From: Desulfurella acetivorans A63
Lineage (GTDB): Bacteria > Campylobacterota_A > Desulfurellia > Desulfurellales > Desulfurellaceae
Length of the DNA stretch: 64,000 bases
Reading direction: 5' to 3'
Assembly (NCBI GenBank): GCA_000517565.1
Contig: CP007051.1
Coordinates: 1,602,001 to 1,666,000 of the forward strand
Shown here: positions 1 through 8,642 of the stretch, in pieces
Position numbering within the stretch: the first letter of the stretch is position 1
How the letters are laid out: the number at the start of each line of letters is the position of its first letter
Notes under the pieces: model-generated
Databases searched by the model: none
Seen by the model: only the letters and a program-made list of their open reading frames with translations
What the model was told of the DNA's origin: nothing
Made by a program: the position numbers and the translations under genes

Positions 1-20
1 AAATATTTTAAGGTTTTCAT
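1..20 (-). CDS. 5' end of an unidentified gene leaving the left edge
   Basis: Only the first six codons lie in the window. On the minus strand an ATG at 20 opens the frame M-K-T-L-K-Y. It is preceded by a strong Shine-Dalgarno sequence, GGAGG (complement of 26-30), five bases before the start. The gene is divergent from the acyl-CoA synthetase gene, so 21-196 must hold its promoter. That stretch is almost pure A/T and I could not pick a convincing -35/-10 pair for the minus strand. Product unknown. Confidence 0.6.
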
Positions 21-196
21 ATGAGCCTCCTAATTTATTACTTAAATAAATTGAAATTTAATTCAGGTCAAATTATTTTTTTATTGTAATTTCAACTTAA
101 ATTAATTTTTTTAATCATAAATATATAATACATGGTTAACTATTTTTTTTAAACTTAATTATTAACTTTTATTTTAAATTTTTTTAAAAAAATTTC

Positions 197-225
197 TTGA
201 CACTAAAAATAAATTCTTATATTAT
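197..225 (+). promoter_or_regulatory. Sigma-70 promoter of acs
   Basis: A perfect -35 box TTGACA (197-202) is followed after 17 bases by TATTAT (220-225), one mismatch from the consensus -10. The expected transcript start is near 232, about 34 bases before the acs ATG. The TTG of the -35 box is in frame with acs and could be mistaken for an upstream start codon. Confidence 0.8.
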
Positions 226-265
226 TTTAAAAGAGAAATATAAAATTATACAAAGGGGGGATAGA

Positions 266-2239
266 ATGAACGGTCAGACTTCAAAAGGTGACGATTTATT
301 AATCAAAACATCAGAAGAGTTTCTTCAAAAAGCTAACTTAAATCCGAAGCTTTATGAAGAATACATTCAGTGGGCCAAAAACGATTGGGAAGGCTTTTGG
401 GATTATTTTGGAAAAAATGAAATTACATGGTTTGAACCTTTCAAAAAAGTATTTGATGATTCAAATGCTCCATTTTATAAATTTTTTGTAGGTGGAAAGT
501 TAAATATTAGCTATAATTGCATAGATAGGCACCTTTCTACATGGAAAAAAAACAGAGCCGCTATAATATGGGAAAGTGAAATAGGCGAAAGCAAAACAAT
601 AACATACAGAGAACTCTATTATCAGGTTAATAAATTTGCAAATGTTTTAAAAACTTTAGGTGTTAAAAAAGGCGATAGGGTTGTTCTTTATATGCCAATG
701 ATAGTAGAGCTTCCCATTGCTATGCTTGCATGTGCTAGAATTGGAGCTATACACAGTGTAGTTTTTGGCGGTTTTTCGCCAGCTGCACTAAAAGAGCGCA
801 TACTTGATGCAAACGCAAATGTAATAGTAACAGCAGACGGCGGAAGAAGAGGTGGTAGAGCCATACCGCTAAAAGATAGCGTAGACGAAGCAATTAAAGA
901 TTTAAAAAACATAAAATATGTGGTCGTTGTAAAACACATAGGCAGAGATGTTTTTATGAAAACGCTCAGGGATTTCTGGTGGAATGACCTCATGAGTGAC
1001 CCGGATTATGCTAAAAACTATTGCGAACCCGAAGTTATGGACTCTGAAGATCCGTTTTTTTTGCTTTACACTTCAGGATCAACTGGAAAGCCAAAAGGCG
1101 TTTTACATACAACTGCTGGTTATTTAATATGGAGAATTCTAACAGCTAAATGGGTATTTGACTTAAAAGACGAAGATACATTCTGGAGTACAGCCGATTT
1201 AGGTTGGATATCTGGGCATTCATATACATTGTATGGTCCATTGTCAGTAGGTTCAACAACATTAATTTACGAAGGGATTCCTATTTATCCAGATCCAGGC
1301 CAATGGTGGCGCTTAATTGAAAAATATAGTGTAAATGTCCTATACACAGCACCAACTGCCATCAGGGCACTTATGAAATATGGCGAAGATTACCCTAAAA
1401 AATACAATTTATCTTCTTTAAGACTTTTAACAACAGGCGGAGAAAGGCTAAATTCAGCTGCCTGGTTGTGGTATTACAAAAATGTAGGTAAAGAAAAATG
1501 TCCTATAATAGATGCATATGGCCAAACGGAAACAGCAGGCCACATGCTCTCATCTTTGCCAATATTACCACAAAAACCTGGTTCTGTAGGTATTCCCGTA
1601 CCTGGTGCGTTCCCGGAAATTGTTGACGATGAAGGCAATATAATAACTGAACCATACAAAACAGGCAATTTAGTATTTACAAAACCATGGCCATCAATGG
1701 TCAGAACACTCTGGCAAAATGACGAATTATACAAAAAAACTTACTGGAGCGCATTTGATGGTAAATATTACTTAACAGGAGATATTGCATACAAAGATGA
1801 AGATGGCTATTTCTGGATGGAAGGCAGAATTGATGATGTTGTAAATGTTTCGGCTCATAGAATAGGGTGCGCTGAAATTGAAAATGCACTTACAAGCTAT
1901 CCAGCCATTGCTGAAGCTGCTGTCGTTGGTGTACCAGATGATGTCACAGGCGAAGCGATTTTTGCATATGTAGTTCTAAAAGAAGGCGTAGATTTAACAC
2001 ATCATGATGAACTTGTCCGAGACATTAGGGATCATGTAGGCAGACAAATTGGACCAATTGCCAAGCCATCAGAAATTGTGTTTGTTGACCAGATGCCAAA
2101 AACAAGATCTGGAAAAATCGTTAGAAGGCTTTTAAAAGCCCTTGCAACAGATAAACCCATAACACAAGATATTTCAACTTTAGAAGACACAACAGTAATA
2201 GAAAAACTCAAAAAAGCTCTCAAAGAAAGAAACGATTAA
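266..2239 (+). CDS. acs: AMP-forming acyl-CoA synthetase, acetyl-CoA synthetase family
   Basis: Activates a short-chain acid (acetate or a close relative) with ATP and CoA, giving acyl-CoA, AMP and PPi. The protein has 657 residues, the usual Acs length. Visible motifs are the P-loop [10 protein letters not shown], the YGQTETAG adenylate motif, YLTGD, the [13 protein letters not shown] hinge, and the C-terminal PKTRSGKI, whose lysine is the one acetylated by Pat enzymes in other bacteria. The start is the ATG at 266 because the GGGGGG run at 255-260 gives a good ribosome site and the promoter lies just upstream. One oddity is that the canonical WWQTET motif reads YGQTET (Gly419), so the acyl pocket is probably wider than in strict acetate enzymes. 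The symbol is given by family; the substrate is less certain. Confidence 0.93.
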   Translation: MNGQTSKGDDLLIKTSEEFLQKANLNPKLYEEYIQWAKNDWEGFWDYFGKNEITWFEPFKKVFDDSNAPFYKFFVGGKLNISYNCIDRHLSTWKKNRAAIIWESEIGESKTITYRELYYQVNKFANVLKTLGVKKGDRVVLYMPMIVELPIAMLACARIGAIHSVVFGGFSPAALKERILDANANVIVTADGGRRGGRAIPLKDSVDEAIKDLKNIKYVVVVKHIGRDVFMKTLRDFWWNDLMSDPDYAKNYCEPEVMDSEDPFFLLYTSGSTGKPKGVLHTTAGYLIWRILTAKWVFDLKDEDTFWSTADLGWISGHSYTLYGPLSVGSTTLIYEGIPIYPDPGQWWRLIEKYSVNVLYTAPTAIRALMKYGEDYPKKYNLSSLRLLTTGGERLNSAAWLWYYKNVGKEKCPIIDAYGQTETAGHMLSSLPILPQKPGSVGIPVPGAFPEIVDDEGNIITEPYKTGNLVFTKPWPSMVRTLWQNDELYKKTYWSAFDGKYYLTGDIAYKDEDGYFWMEGRIDDVVNVSAHRIGCAEIENALTSYPAIAEAAVVGVPDDVTGEAIFAYVVLKEGVDLTHHDELVRDIRDHVGRQIGPIAKPSEIVFVDQMPKTRSGKIVRRLLKALATDKPITQDISTLEDTTVIEKLKKALKERND

Positions 2240-2242
2240 GAT

Positions 2243-2274
2243 ATATCTGGCTGGCTATTTTGCTAGCCAGATAT
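2243..2274 (+). terminator. Hairpin after acs
   Basis: A 13-bp near-perfect stem (ATATCTGGCTGGC, 2243-2255, with GCTAGCCAGATAT, 2262-2274) encloses a 6-base loop and starts three bases after the acs stop codon. The T-rich stretch begins only about 20 bases later, so intrinsic termination is likely but not textbook. The stem could also protect the 3' end. Confidence 0.65.
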
Positions 2275-2310
2275 CTACTCAATCAAATCTTTACAAATTT
2301 TTTTCATATT

Positions 2311-2341
2311 CTTGAAGATTTATTTACACTTTAAATTATAC
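2311..2341 (+). promoter_or_regulatory. Pho-box-like element and promoter of the alkaline phosphatase gene
   Basis: CTTGAAGATTTATTTACA (2311-2328) closely matches the CTTGAAGATTATTTAACA motif upstream of pstS, with one inserted T and an AA/CA change. A weak -10-like TTATAC follows at 2336-2341. There is no good -35, which is usual for activator-dependent Pho promoters. Binding by a PhoB/PhoP-type regulator is inferred from the phosphate-related genes that share the motif. Confidence 0.45.
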
Positions 2342-2371
2342 ACTTTCAACAAATAAAAAAAGGAGGAAAAT

Positions 2372-3970
2372 ATGGCTGAATTGACTCGCAGAAAAGCAAT
2401 TGAAATATTTGGGGCAACGCTTGCTACACTTTTAATTAACCCAAAAGTTTATTCAAGTCAGATTGATCAGATAGGACAGCCAATTACATTTGAAAAAACT
2501 GACACACCAGGTATAATATTTATAGTTGGCGATGGAATGCCCATTTCTACACTTACAGCCCTGCAGAGCCTAAGAAATAGCATTGACAAAACAACAACTT
2601 TTTATAAAAAGTTTCAAAGCAATGACGCTACAATCGCATATATGGGCACAGAATCTCTAAGCAGTATTGTAACAGACTCAGCACCTGCAAGTGCTGCATG
2701 GGCAACTGGCACAAAAACAGTAAATCATTTTTTAAGTGTATTGCCAAATGATAAAATTCTTAAAACAATAGCGGAACTTGCAAAAGAAAATGGCTATGAT
2801 GTTGGTTTTGTAACAACAACACGCGTTACACACGCAACGCCTGCTGCATGGTATTCTCATAATAAAGACAGAGATGATGAAGCAAATATTGCCCTTGAAG
2901 CTTTAAGGTTAAAACCTGCCGTGCTTATGGGTGGTGGGTTAAAGTATTTTAGTAAAGAAGCAAATCCTAAACTAAAAAAAGATACATTGTCAGATTTTAA
3001 AAAAGAAGGTTATGCTGTATACACAGATAAAAAGCAGCTAAAACAAATCGATTACAACAAGCCAATACTTGGTTTATTTGCAAAATCTCATATTGACTAT
3101 TACATTGATAGGTTAAATGATAAAAATCTTGAAAGTCAACCTTCTCTTGCTTTAATGAGTGCAATTGCCCTAAAAAAACTGCAAATGGCAAAAAAAGGCT
3201 TTGTACTGCAAATTGAAGCTGGCAGAATTGACCATGCAAATCATGCAAATGATTGCATGGGCGCGTTAATGGAAACAGCAGAGCTTGACCAAGTTTTAGA
3301 TGTGGTTGATGAGTATTTAAAAACTAACCCAAAAACGCTTGTTATTGTTACAAGCGACCATGGCACTGGAGGGTTTAATGTATTCGGTACTGGCGCAGAT
3401 TATAATGACTCAACAGAAGCCTTTTTAAAATATAAACAAGTAAAAGCAAGCATACCCTATATTACAAAAAAAATTGAAAATAAAGGCTCAAAAGAAGTCC
3501 AGGACATTGTAGAATACTACACTGGCTTTAAAATTGAACCCTCCGAAGCTCAATTAATAATTGACTCACGAAGCCCAGATTTTACAGGAATTACTGGAAA
3601 TTATCTGTATAGAGCCTATGATTCATGCGCGCTTGGTGCTGTGCTTGCAAAATGCGCATACCCATTATCAAAAGATGGAGATCAAACTGGTAAAGCAAAT
3701 TTGCGCAGGGGTAATGTGTATTTTGTTTCAACAACACACACAGGTGAAGACCAAGTAATTTTATCTTACGGATTCCGCTCAAGGGAGCTAATTGCTTCAA
3801 AAAGGATTGAAAACACTGACTTATTTAACGCCATGGCATCTTTTTTAAATATAAAACCCTACAAAAATCCCACTATGACAAAAAAAGAAGCAAAAGCTAT
3901 TATGCAAGCCTATTACAAAGACTACACATATGAAAAATTAGCTAAAAGCTTTCAATTGCATGTAACTTAA
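2372..3970 (+). CDS. phoA: Alkaline phosphatase (PhoA superfamily)
   Basis: Hydrolyses phosphomonoesters outside the cytoplasm to free phosphate. The 532-residue protein begins with a Tat-like leader: TRR at residues 5-7, a hydrophobic stretch to about residue 22, then a likely cleavage near residue 28. Family motifs are the metal-binding GDG at 53-55, the catalytic serine of TDS (Ser103), the metal-site histidines in RIDHANH and SDHGTGG, and the C-terminal STTHTGED. The start follows AAAGGAGG with good spacing. It stands alone behind its own promoter, which carries a motif shared with pstS. The C-terminal part is longer than in the 450-residue E. coli enzyme, as in many bacterial homologues. 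The fold is clear; substrate preference is not. Confidence 0.88.
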   Translation: MAELTRRKAIEIFGATLATLLINPKVYSSQIDQIGQPITFEKTDTPGIIFIVGDGMPISTLTALQSLRNSIDKTTTFYKKFQSNDATIAYMGTESLSSIVTDSAPASAAWATGTKTVNHFLSVLPNDKILKTIAELAKENGYDVGFVTTTRVTHATPAAWYSHNKDRDDEANIALEALRLKPAVLMGGGLKYFSKEANPKLKKDTLSDFKKEGYAVYTDKKQLKQIDYNKPILGLFAKSHIDYYIDRLNDKNLESQPSLALMSAIALKKLQMAKKGFVLQIEAGRIDHANHANDCMGALMETAELDQVLDVVDEYLKTNPKTLVIVTSDHGTGGFNVFGTGADYNDSTEAFLKYKQVKASIPYITKKIENKGSKEVQDIVEYYTGFKIEPSEAQLIIDSRSPDFTGITGNYLYRAYDSCALGAVLAKCAYPLSKDGDQTGKANLRRGNVYFVSTTHTGEDQVILSYGFRSRELIASKRIENTDLFNAMASFLNIKPYKNPTMTKKEAKAIMQAYYKDYTYEKLAKSFQLHVT

Positions 3971-4032
3971 AGATTGGATTTGGTAAATATAGTTTTTTGT
4001 AATTACTTTGGCTTAAAGCCAAGGAGCAAAAT

Positions 4033-5859
4033 ATGAAGGAGACAATAAATAAAATGCTTGATAGTCTAACACATGCATACCAGCCAATAGTAAATATTCA
4101 TACAGGTAAATCCATAGGTTTTGAAGCACTATTGAGAAACTTTTTAGAAAGTGGTTTTGAAAATATTGATGCGGTATTTAACTATGCATACGCAAACGAT
4201 AGCTTGTTTACGCTGGATATTAATTTAAGAAAAAAAGCTATACAAAAAATCAAAAACAGCGATATTTTTCAAAATGATACTTTGCTTTTTTATAATCTTG
4301 ACAATAGAACATTAACTTCAAAAGATTATGAATTTGGAAAAACAATAGAATTCTTGGACGAGCTTAATATATCACCATCAAATATTTGTTTTGAGGTTTC
4401 TGAGAAACATTATCTTGAATGTTCTGAATATTTAATCAATCTTTTAAATAATTATAAAAAACAGGGCTTTAGCATATCGATTGACGATTTTGGCGTAAAG
4501 TTTTCTGGTTTAGAGTATGTTTATAACTTTGAACCAGATTATGTAAAAATTGACAGATTTTTTATAAGCGATATAAATAAAAATCATAAAAAAAGATTAT
4601 TTGTAGAGCATATTATAAGCTTGTGCTCAAAACTTGGCATAAAAACCATAGCAGAGGGCATAGAAACACTTGAAGAAGTAAAAGAATGTAAAGAAATGGG
4701 TTTTAATTTTGCCCAAGGCTATTTTATAGAAAAACCGCAGATTGATCTATCTTCATTAAAATCTGTTTATGAACATATAAATGAGATAAAAAGCACAAGA
4801 TCGCAAACAGACACAGATCTAATTTTAGAAAATTTAAAATCAATAGAACCCATAAACATTAATGAAAGCATAATAAATTGTTTATACAGATTTAAAGACG
4901 CTTCCGTAAATTTACTGCCTGTAGTTGACAATAAAATGCGACCCATTGGTGTTATAACAGAAAAAGATCTTAAAAATTACGCTTACTCACCTTATGGAAA
5001 AGATTTGTTAACAAATAAAACATACAATAAACCCCTATCTGCGGTTATTACAAAAGCTCCAATCGTATGCGCTACAAGCAAAATAGAAGATATAATTGAA
5101 AGTTTTGTACAAACAGGATCTGTTAATACAAAAGAAATACCGCCAGTTTTAGTAGTACAAAATGAAAAATACATAGGTTGTCTTGATGCTGCAACTATAA
5201 TAAATATTGTCCATAAGTATAATTTAGTACGCGTTTCAAACCAAAATCCGCTTACAAAACTACCTGGTAATAATCCTATAAAAGATTATATACAAGAAGT
5301 TATAAACAAATCCAATCAGGCAGCTTTTATTTATTTTGATATAGACAAATTTAAAGTTTACAATGATACGTTTGGTTTCAGACAGGGAGATAGAATTATT
5401 TTATTCTTATCAGATATTTTACAAAAAACCTTTTCTCAAAAACATTATTTTGTAGGTCACATTGGAGGCGATGATTTTTTTGTAGGTTGTGATTTATCAA
5501 AAATTAGTTTTGAAGAGGTTTTTGAAAAATGCATAAAAGCACAAGATGATTTCAACTACGGAAGTAAGGTATTCTACCCAAAAGAAATTATTGATCAAGG
5601 CTATATCAAAGCAAAAGACAGGGATGGAATTGTTAAAAACTTTGGTTTTGTAAGTGTAAGCTTTGCTATTTTACACATTGCAAAACAAAGTGGCAACCCA
5701 GATGAAGAAAAAATTTCCAAACTGCTTGCTCTTTTAAAAAAACAGGCCAAATCTCTAAGCGCATTTAGTATAGCAACATTGCTTGAGCCAAATATTAATT
5801 TATTTGATTTTTACGAATTTAAAAAATCGCATGATTTTAGTATTAAACAAGCTAAGTGA
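4033..5859 (+). CDS. c-di-GMP signalling protein: EAL, CBS pair, GGDEF
   Basis: 608 residues in three parts. The N-terminal EAL phosphodiesterase domain (about 10-250) has EAL at 31-33, the Asn of DIN (N64), FEVSE, IDDFG, YVKID, AEGIE and AQGYF, so the metal and substrate ligands look complete and it is probably active in cleaving c-di-GMP. A pair of CBS domains (about 255-395) may sense a nucleotide. The C-terminal GGDEF domain has a normal FDIDKFK metal motif, but its signature reads GGDDF at about 478-482, so cyclase activity is doubtful. There is no signal peptide or membrane segment. An AAGGAG ribosome site precedes the ATG and is partly paired in a short hairpin (4006-4024). The TPR gene downstream is translationally coupled. 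Confidence 0.9.
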   Translation: MKETINKMLDSLTHAYQPIVNIHTGKSIGFEALLRNFLESGFENIDAVFNYAYANDSLFTLDINLRKKAIQKIKNSDIFQNDTLLFYNLDNRTLTSKDYEFGKTIEFLDELNISPSNICFEVSEKHYLECSEYLINLLNNYKKQGFSISIDDFGVKFSGLEYVYNFEPDYVKIDRFFISDINKNHKKRLFVEHIISLCSKLGIKTIAEGIETLEEVKECKEMGFNFAQGYFIEKPQIDLSSLKSVYEHINEIKSTRSQTDTDLILENLKSIEPININESIINCLYRFKDASVNLLPVVDNKMRPIGVITEKDLKNYAYSPYGKDLLTNKTYNKPLSAVITKAPIVCATSKIEDIIESFVQTGSVNTKEIPPVLVVQNEKYIGCLDAATIINIVHKYNLVRVSNQNPLTKLPGNNPIKDYIQEVINKSNQAAFIYFDIDKFKVYNDTFGFRQGDRIILFLSDILQKTFSQKHYFVGHIGGDDFFVGCDLSKISFEEVFEKCIKAQDDFNYGSKVFYPKEIIDQGYIKAKDRDGIVKNFGFVSVSFAILHIAKQSGNPDEEKISKLLALLKKQAKSLSAFSIATLLEPNINLFDFYEFKKSHDFSIKQAK

Positions 5860-6329
5860 GGTGTAATATAAAAACAATAAATGAGATCTTAAACTACCAC
5901 AAAGAAATTTTGAAAACAGCCACAGAACAAGAAAAAGGGGCTTTATACAATAGCATTGGTCAAATCTACTACTATAAAGGAAAAATAAAAACAGCTATAA
6001 AGTTTTTTAACCTCGCTGTAGAAATTGATAAAAAATACGATTTAAAATCCAATTTAGCTGTAGATTATTTAAACCTCGGTAATGCATATAGGGTTATTAG
6101 TGATTTTGAAAAAGCAAAGGAAAAGATAAAAAAAGGTTTGCATATTGCATTAAATCTTAAAGATGTACACTGGATTGCTTTGGGTTATAAATACTTAGCT
6201 TTATATCACCAAGCAAATGGCAATTTAGATATGTCCAAAGCCTTTTTAGATAAATCAAGTGAATTGCTTACTACAATTGGCGAACTTGCTGTAAAAAGAA
6301 AAATCCACAAATACCTTTACTTAGAATAA
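5856..6329 (+). CDS. Small TPR-repeat protein
   Basis: 157 residues made almost entirely of helical tetratricopeptide repeats, with units starting near residues 27 (GALYNSIGQIYY), 66 (AVDYLNLGNAYR) and 106 (ALGYKYLALYHQ). This suggests a protein-binding scaffold. Translation probably starts at GTG 5856, which overlaps the stop of the preceding c-di-GMP gene as GTGA. There is no separate ribosome site, so expression should be coupled. It may be a partner or adaptor of the EAL protein. No more specific function can be read. Confidence 0.75.
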   Translation: MRCNIKTINEILNYHKEILKTATEQEKGALYNSIGQIYYYKGKIKTAIKFFNLAVEIDKKYDLKSNLAVDYLNLGNAYRVISDFEKAKEKIKKGLHIALNLKDVHWIALGYKYLALYHQANGNLDMSKAFLDKSSELLTTIGELAVKRKIHKYLYLE

Positions 6330-6367
6330 AATAAAAGAAAGGGCTTCAATAAACCCTTTCTTTTATT
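6330..6367. terminator. Bidirectional terminator between convergent genes
   Basis: A perfect 14-bp stem pairs AATAAAAGAAAGGG (6330-6343) with its reverse complement at 6354-6367 around a 10-base loop. The A-rich and T-rich flanks give a T run on either strand, so it serves both the TPR gene (plus) and pstS (minus), which converge here. Confidence 0.9.
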
Positions 6368-6372
6368 AAGGT

Positions 6373-7404
6373 TTAAAAGCCGTTGTTACTTAAATATTTA
6401 AGTATTAAATTTTTTGTAGATTTAGGCAGAGGTATATAGCCTAAGCTTTCAGCTGCTTTGTCGCCATGTTCAAAAGCCCATTTAAAAAATTCTACAGCCT
6501 GTTTTTGTTCTGCTTTTTTTGTATTTGGGACAAGCACAAATGTACCAGAAACTATTGGCCATGTTTTTGCTCCGCCTTGGTTTATCAATACTTCACAAAA
6601 ACCATTTTTTTCCTGCCAGTTAGCTTTTGCTGCAGCCTCTTTAAATGCCGCTACACTTGGCTCTACCCATTTGCCTTCTTTATTTTGCAATACTACGCTT
6701 GTTAGGCGATTTTGTAACCAGAATGCATATTCAACATATCCAATTGCACCAGAAATTTGTTTTACATAGTTTGCTACACCCATATTACCTTTGCCACCTA
6801 CACCTACTGGCCAGTTTACAGATAAACCGTAATGAATTTTTTCATCCCACTCTTTGCTTACCTGGCTTAGCCAATAAGTAAAATTCCAGTTCGTTCCAGA
6901 ACCATCTGCCCTGTGTACAATGGTTATTGGCAAATTTGGCAATTTTAAGTGGGGGTTATCCTTTTTAATTAGAGGATCATCCCAATTTTTAATCTCACCC
7001 ATAAAAATTTTGGCTATGGTATTATTTGAAAGTCTAAGTTGATTATCCTTGATACCTGGTATGTTTACAACAACCAAAATTCCGCCTACAAGTGATGGGA
7101 ATTGTAATAGATTCTTTTCTTTTAATTCATCTGCTTTTAGACACATATCGCTTCCACCAAAAGCAACAACTCCCTGCGTTACCTGTTTAATGCCAGCACC
7201 TGATCCTACCCCTTGATAATTCACTTTATTACCCGTTGCCCTTTCAAACTCATAAGCCCACTTAGTATAAACTGGGTAGGGAAATGTCGCGCCTGCTCCA
7301 TTAATTGACCAGCCTGCTTGCGATACCTTTGCATCAAATAAAATACAACTAACCAAAAATACTGCAAGCATTAGCAGTTTTAACCACCTTTGTGGTTTTA
7401 ACAT
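6373..7404 (-). CDS. pstS: Phosphate ABC transporter substrate-binding protein
   Basis: Periplasmic phosphate receptor of the Pst high-affinity importer. It has 343 residues, with a signal peptide (hydrophobic core about 8-22) ending VSQA at residue 30. Recognition motifs are GAGATFPYP at the mature N-terminus, the VGSGAGI loop, and RADGSGTN, which supplies serine/threonine ligands to phosphate. The ATG at 7404 is chosen over the GTG two codons upstream because AGGAGG lies five bases before it. No pstCAB or phoU genes are present in the window, so the receptor gene is detached from its transporter. A Pho-like direct-repeat array lies upstream. Confidence 0.92.
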   Translation of the reverse strand: MLKPQRWLKLLMLAVFLVSCILFDAKVSQAGWSINGAGATFPYPVYTKWAYEFERATGNKVNYQGVGSGAGIKQVTQGVVAFGGSDMCLKADELKEKNLLQFPSLVGGILVVVNIPGIKDNQLRLSNNTIAKIFMGEIKNWDDPLIKKDNPHLKLPNLPITIVHRADGSGTNWNFTYWLSQVSKEWDEKIHYGLSVNWPVGVGGKGNMGVANYVKQISGAIGYVEYAFWLQNRLTSVVLQNKEGKWVEPSVAAFKEAAAKANWQEKNGFCEVLINQGGAKTWPIVSGTFVLVPNTKKAEQKQAVEFFKWAFEHGDKAAESLGYIPLPKSTKNLILKYLSNNGF

Positions 7405-7448
7405 AAACACCTCCTACAAAATAATGACTTTTTTGTCATCTTTTTTTT

Positions 7449-7491
7449 ATTATGCAATTTTTTTGTTAAATAATCTTCAAGATAATGTTAA
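7449..7491 (-). promoter_or_regulatory. Pho-box-like direct repeats and -10 of pstS
   Basis: Reading the minus strand from 7491 downward there are three consecutive 11-base units beginning TTAACA, TTGAAG and TTAACA. This is the 11-bp periodicity expected of tandem PhoB/PhoP binding sites. A -10-like CATAAT (complement of 7449-7454) follows, without a recognisable -35. The stretch TTGTTAAATAATCTTC at 7463-7478 (plus-strand reading) is repeated exactly at 10645-10660 upstream of the glycosidase operon. Regulator identity is inferred. Confidence 0.55.
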
Positions 7492-7505
7492 ATATTTGTA
7501 ATGTG

Positions 7506-8630
7506 TTATTTTGATTCGATTAGGAGTGTGTTTTTGCCCATTAGATATTTTTTACCACGCCAATAAACTTTTGTATTAAAAAATGGCACAAACCATATAA
7601 AACCTATTATTATGTCTTTTATTGGAGAAAAAAAATAATATATAGATTTTATATCAGAGCTAACTAAGTATCCTGTATAATAATCAAGCATGGCTTTAAA
7701 GATAGCTGAACCAACAAATAAATATAAAAAATCTTTTGAAAAACCAGAAATAATAAATCCAACTAAGGCTAAAAAGACAGGGTTTGATAATAGTTCACTC
7801 AAATAATAAAACCTGCCAATTTTATATCTCATCTTTGCCCAGCGCGTGTGTCTGTTTAAAAATTTTTTTGTATCCCAAAACTCATTTACATTATCAACAA
7901 AATAATTTGATATTGCTACTTTTTTATTCTTATCAGTTGCAAGTTTTCCAATCATAAAATCTTCTGCTAAATAATCTTTTAAATGCCAGAATCCTCCAGA
8001 TTCTTCTAAATCTTTTTTTCTAAAAAGAATGGATTTGCCAATTACGCATGGTATATTTGTTTTTGTATTCAAAAAAGCCATACCACAAACTACAAATGTG
8101 TTTAATTGAAGATTTTCAAGCAATGATCCAAAAGTAAGTGCTCCTTTTCCTCTAACCAAATTTGTAACAACACTAACTTCATTATTTTTTAAGTATTTTG
8201 CCGTTTGTTGAATATAATTTTTATCTACAATCACGTTGCTGTCACTTATGATTACAAAATCATACTTTGAGTTCATATAAGCTTTAAACATATTGTTTAT
8301 TTTTGGGTTTAATCCTACGCTGGTATCATCTATTACAATTGAAATGTCACAATCTTTGTACTTATCTTTGATTTTTTTTGCAATTTTATATGCAGGATCA
8401 GTGCACGATGATAAACAAAAAATTAACTCATATTTTGGGTAATCCAGGCTACAAAAGCTTTCAAGATTACTAAACAAATTATCATCAATTCCCTTTAGTG
8501 GTTTAATTATAGAAACACCTTCGGTAAATGAAAATGATAGCTTTTGCTTAACTAAAGAGGCAAGTGCAAGAATTTCTATAAAATATGCAATAAAACCAAT
8601 AGCAACCAAAACCAAAACCACATAAAGCAT
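7506..8630 (-). CDS. Membrane glycosyltransferase, GT21-like (ceramide glucosyltransferase/HpnI type)
   Basis: A 374-residue integral membrane transferase with one N-terminal transmembrane helix (about 2-25) and several at the C-terminus (about 280-350). Catalytic motifs are in family order: KPLKGID at 43-49, the DSN metal motif at 130-132, the catalytic EDF at 223-225, and the RxxRW motif RHTRW at 260-264. GT21 enzymes transfer sugars to membrane lipids such as ceramide, diacylglycerol or hopanoids. The start is ATG 8630, seven bases after AGGAGG; the GTG two codons earlier sits too close. It is last in an operon with a PHP phosphoesterase and a family 1 glycosidase behind a Pho-like promoter. 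The acceptor lipid cannot be read from sequence. Confidence 0.8.
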   Translation of the reverse strand: MLYVVLVLVAIGFIAYFIEILALASLVKQKLSFSFTEGVSIIKPLKGIDDNLFSNLESFCSLDYPKYELIFCLSSCTDPAYKIAKKIKDKYKDCDISIVIDDTSVGLNPKINNMFKAYMNSKYDFVIISDSNVIVDKNYIQQTAKYLKNNEVSVVTNLVRGKGALTFGSLLENLQLNTFVVCGMAFLNTKTNIPCVIGKSILFRKKDLEESGGFWHLKDYLAEDFMIGKLATDKNKKVAISNYFVDNVNEFWDTKKFLNRHTRWAKMRYKIGRFYYLSELLSNPVFLALVGFIISGFSKDFLYLFVGSAIFKAMLDYYTGYLVSSDIKSIYYFFSPIKDIIIGFIWFVPFFNTKVYWRGKKYLMGKNTLLIESK

Positions 8631-8642
8631 TTTCACACCTCC

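Noticed and set aside
197-265. Upstream TTG start for acs
   Set aside because: The TTG is part of the -35 box TTGACA, so it lies outside the transcript. The ATG at 266 has its own ribosome site.
6458-6881. Open frames on the plus strand opposite pstS
   Set aside because: They lie wholly within pstS, have low-complexity translations and no ribosome sites; they are shadows of the real gene.
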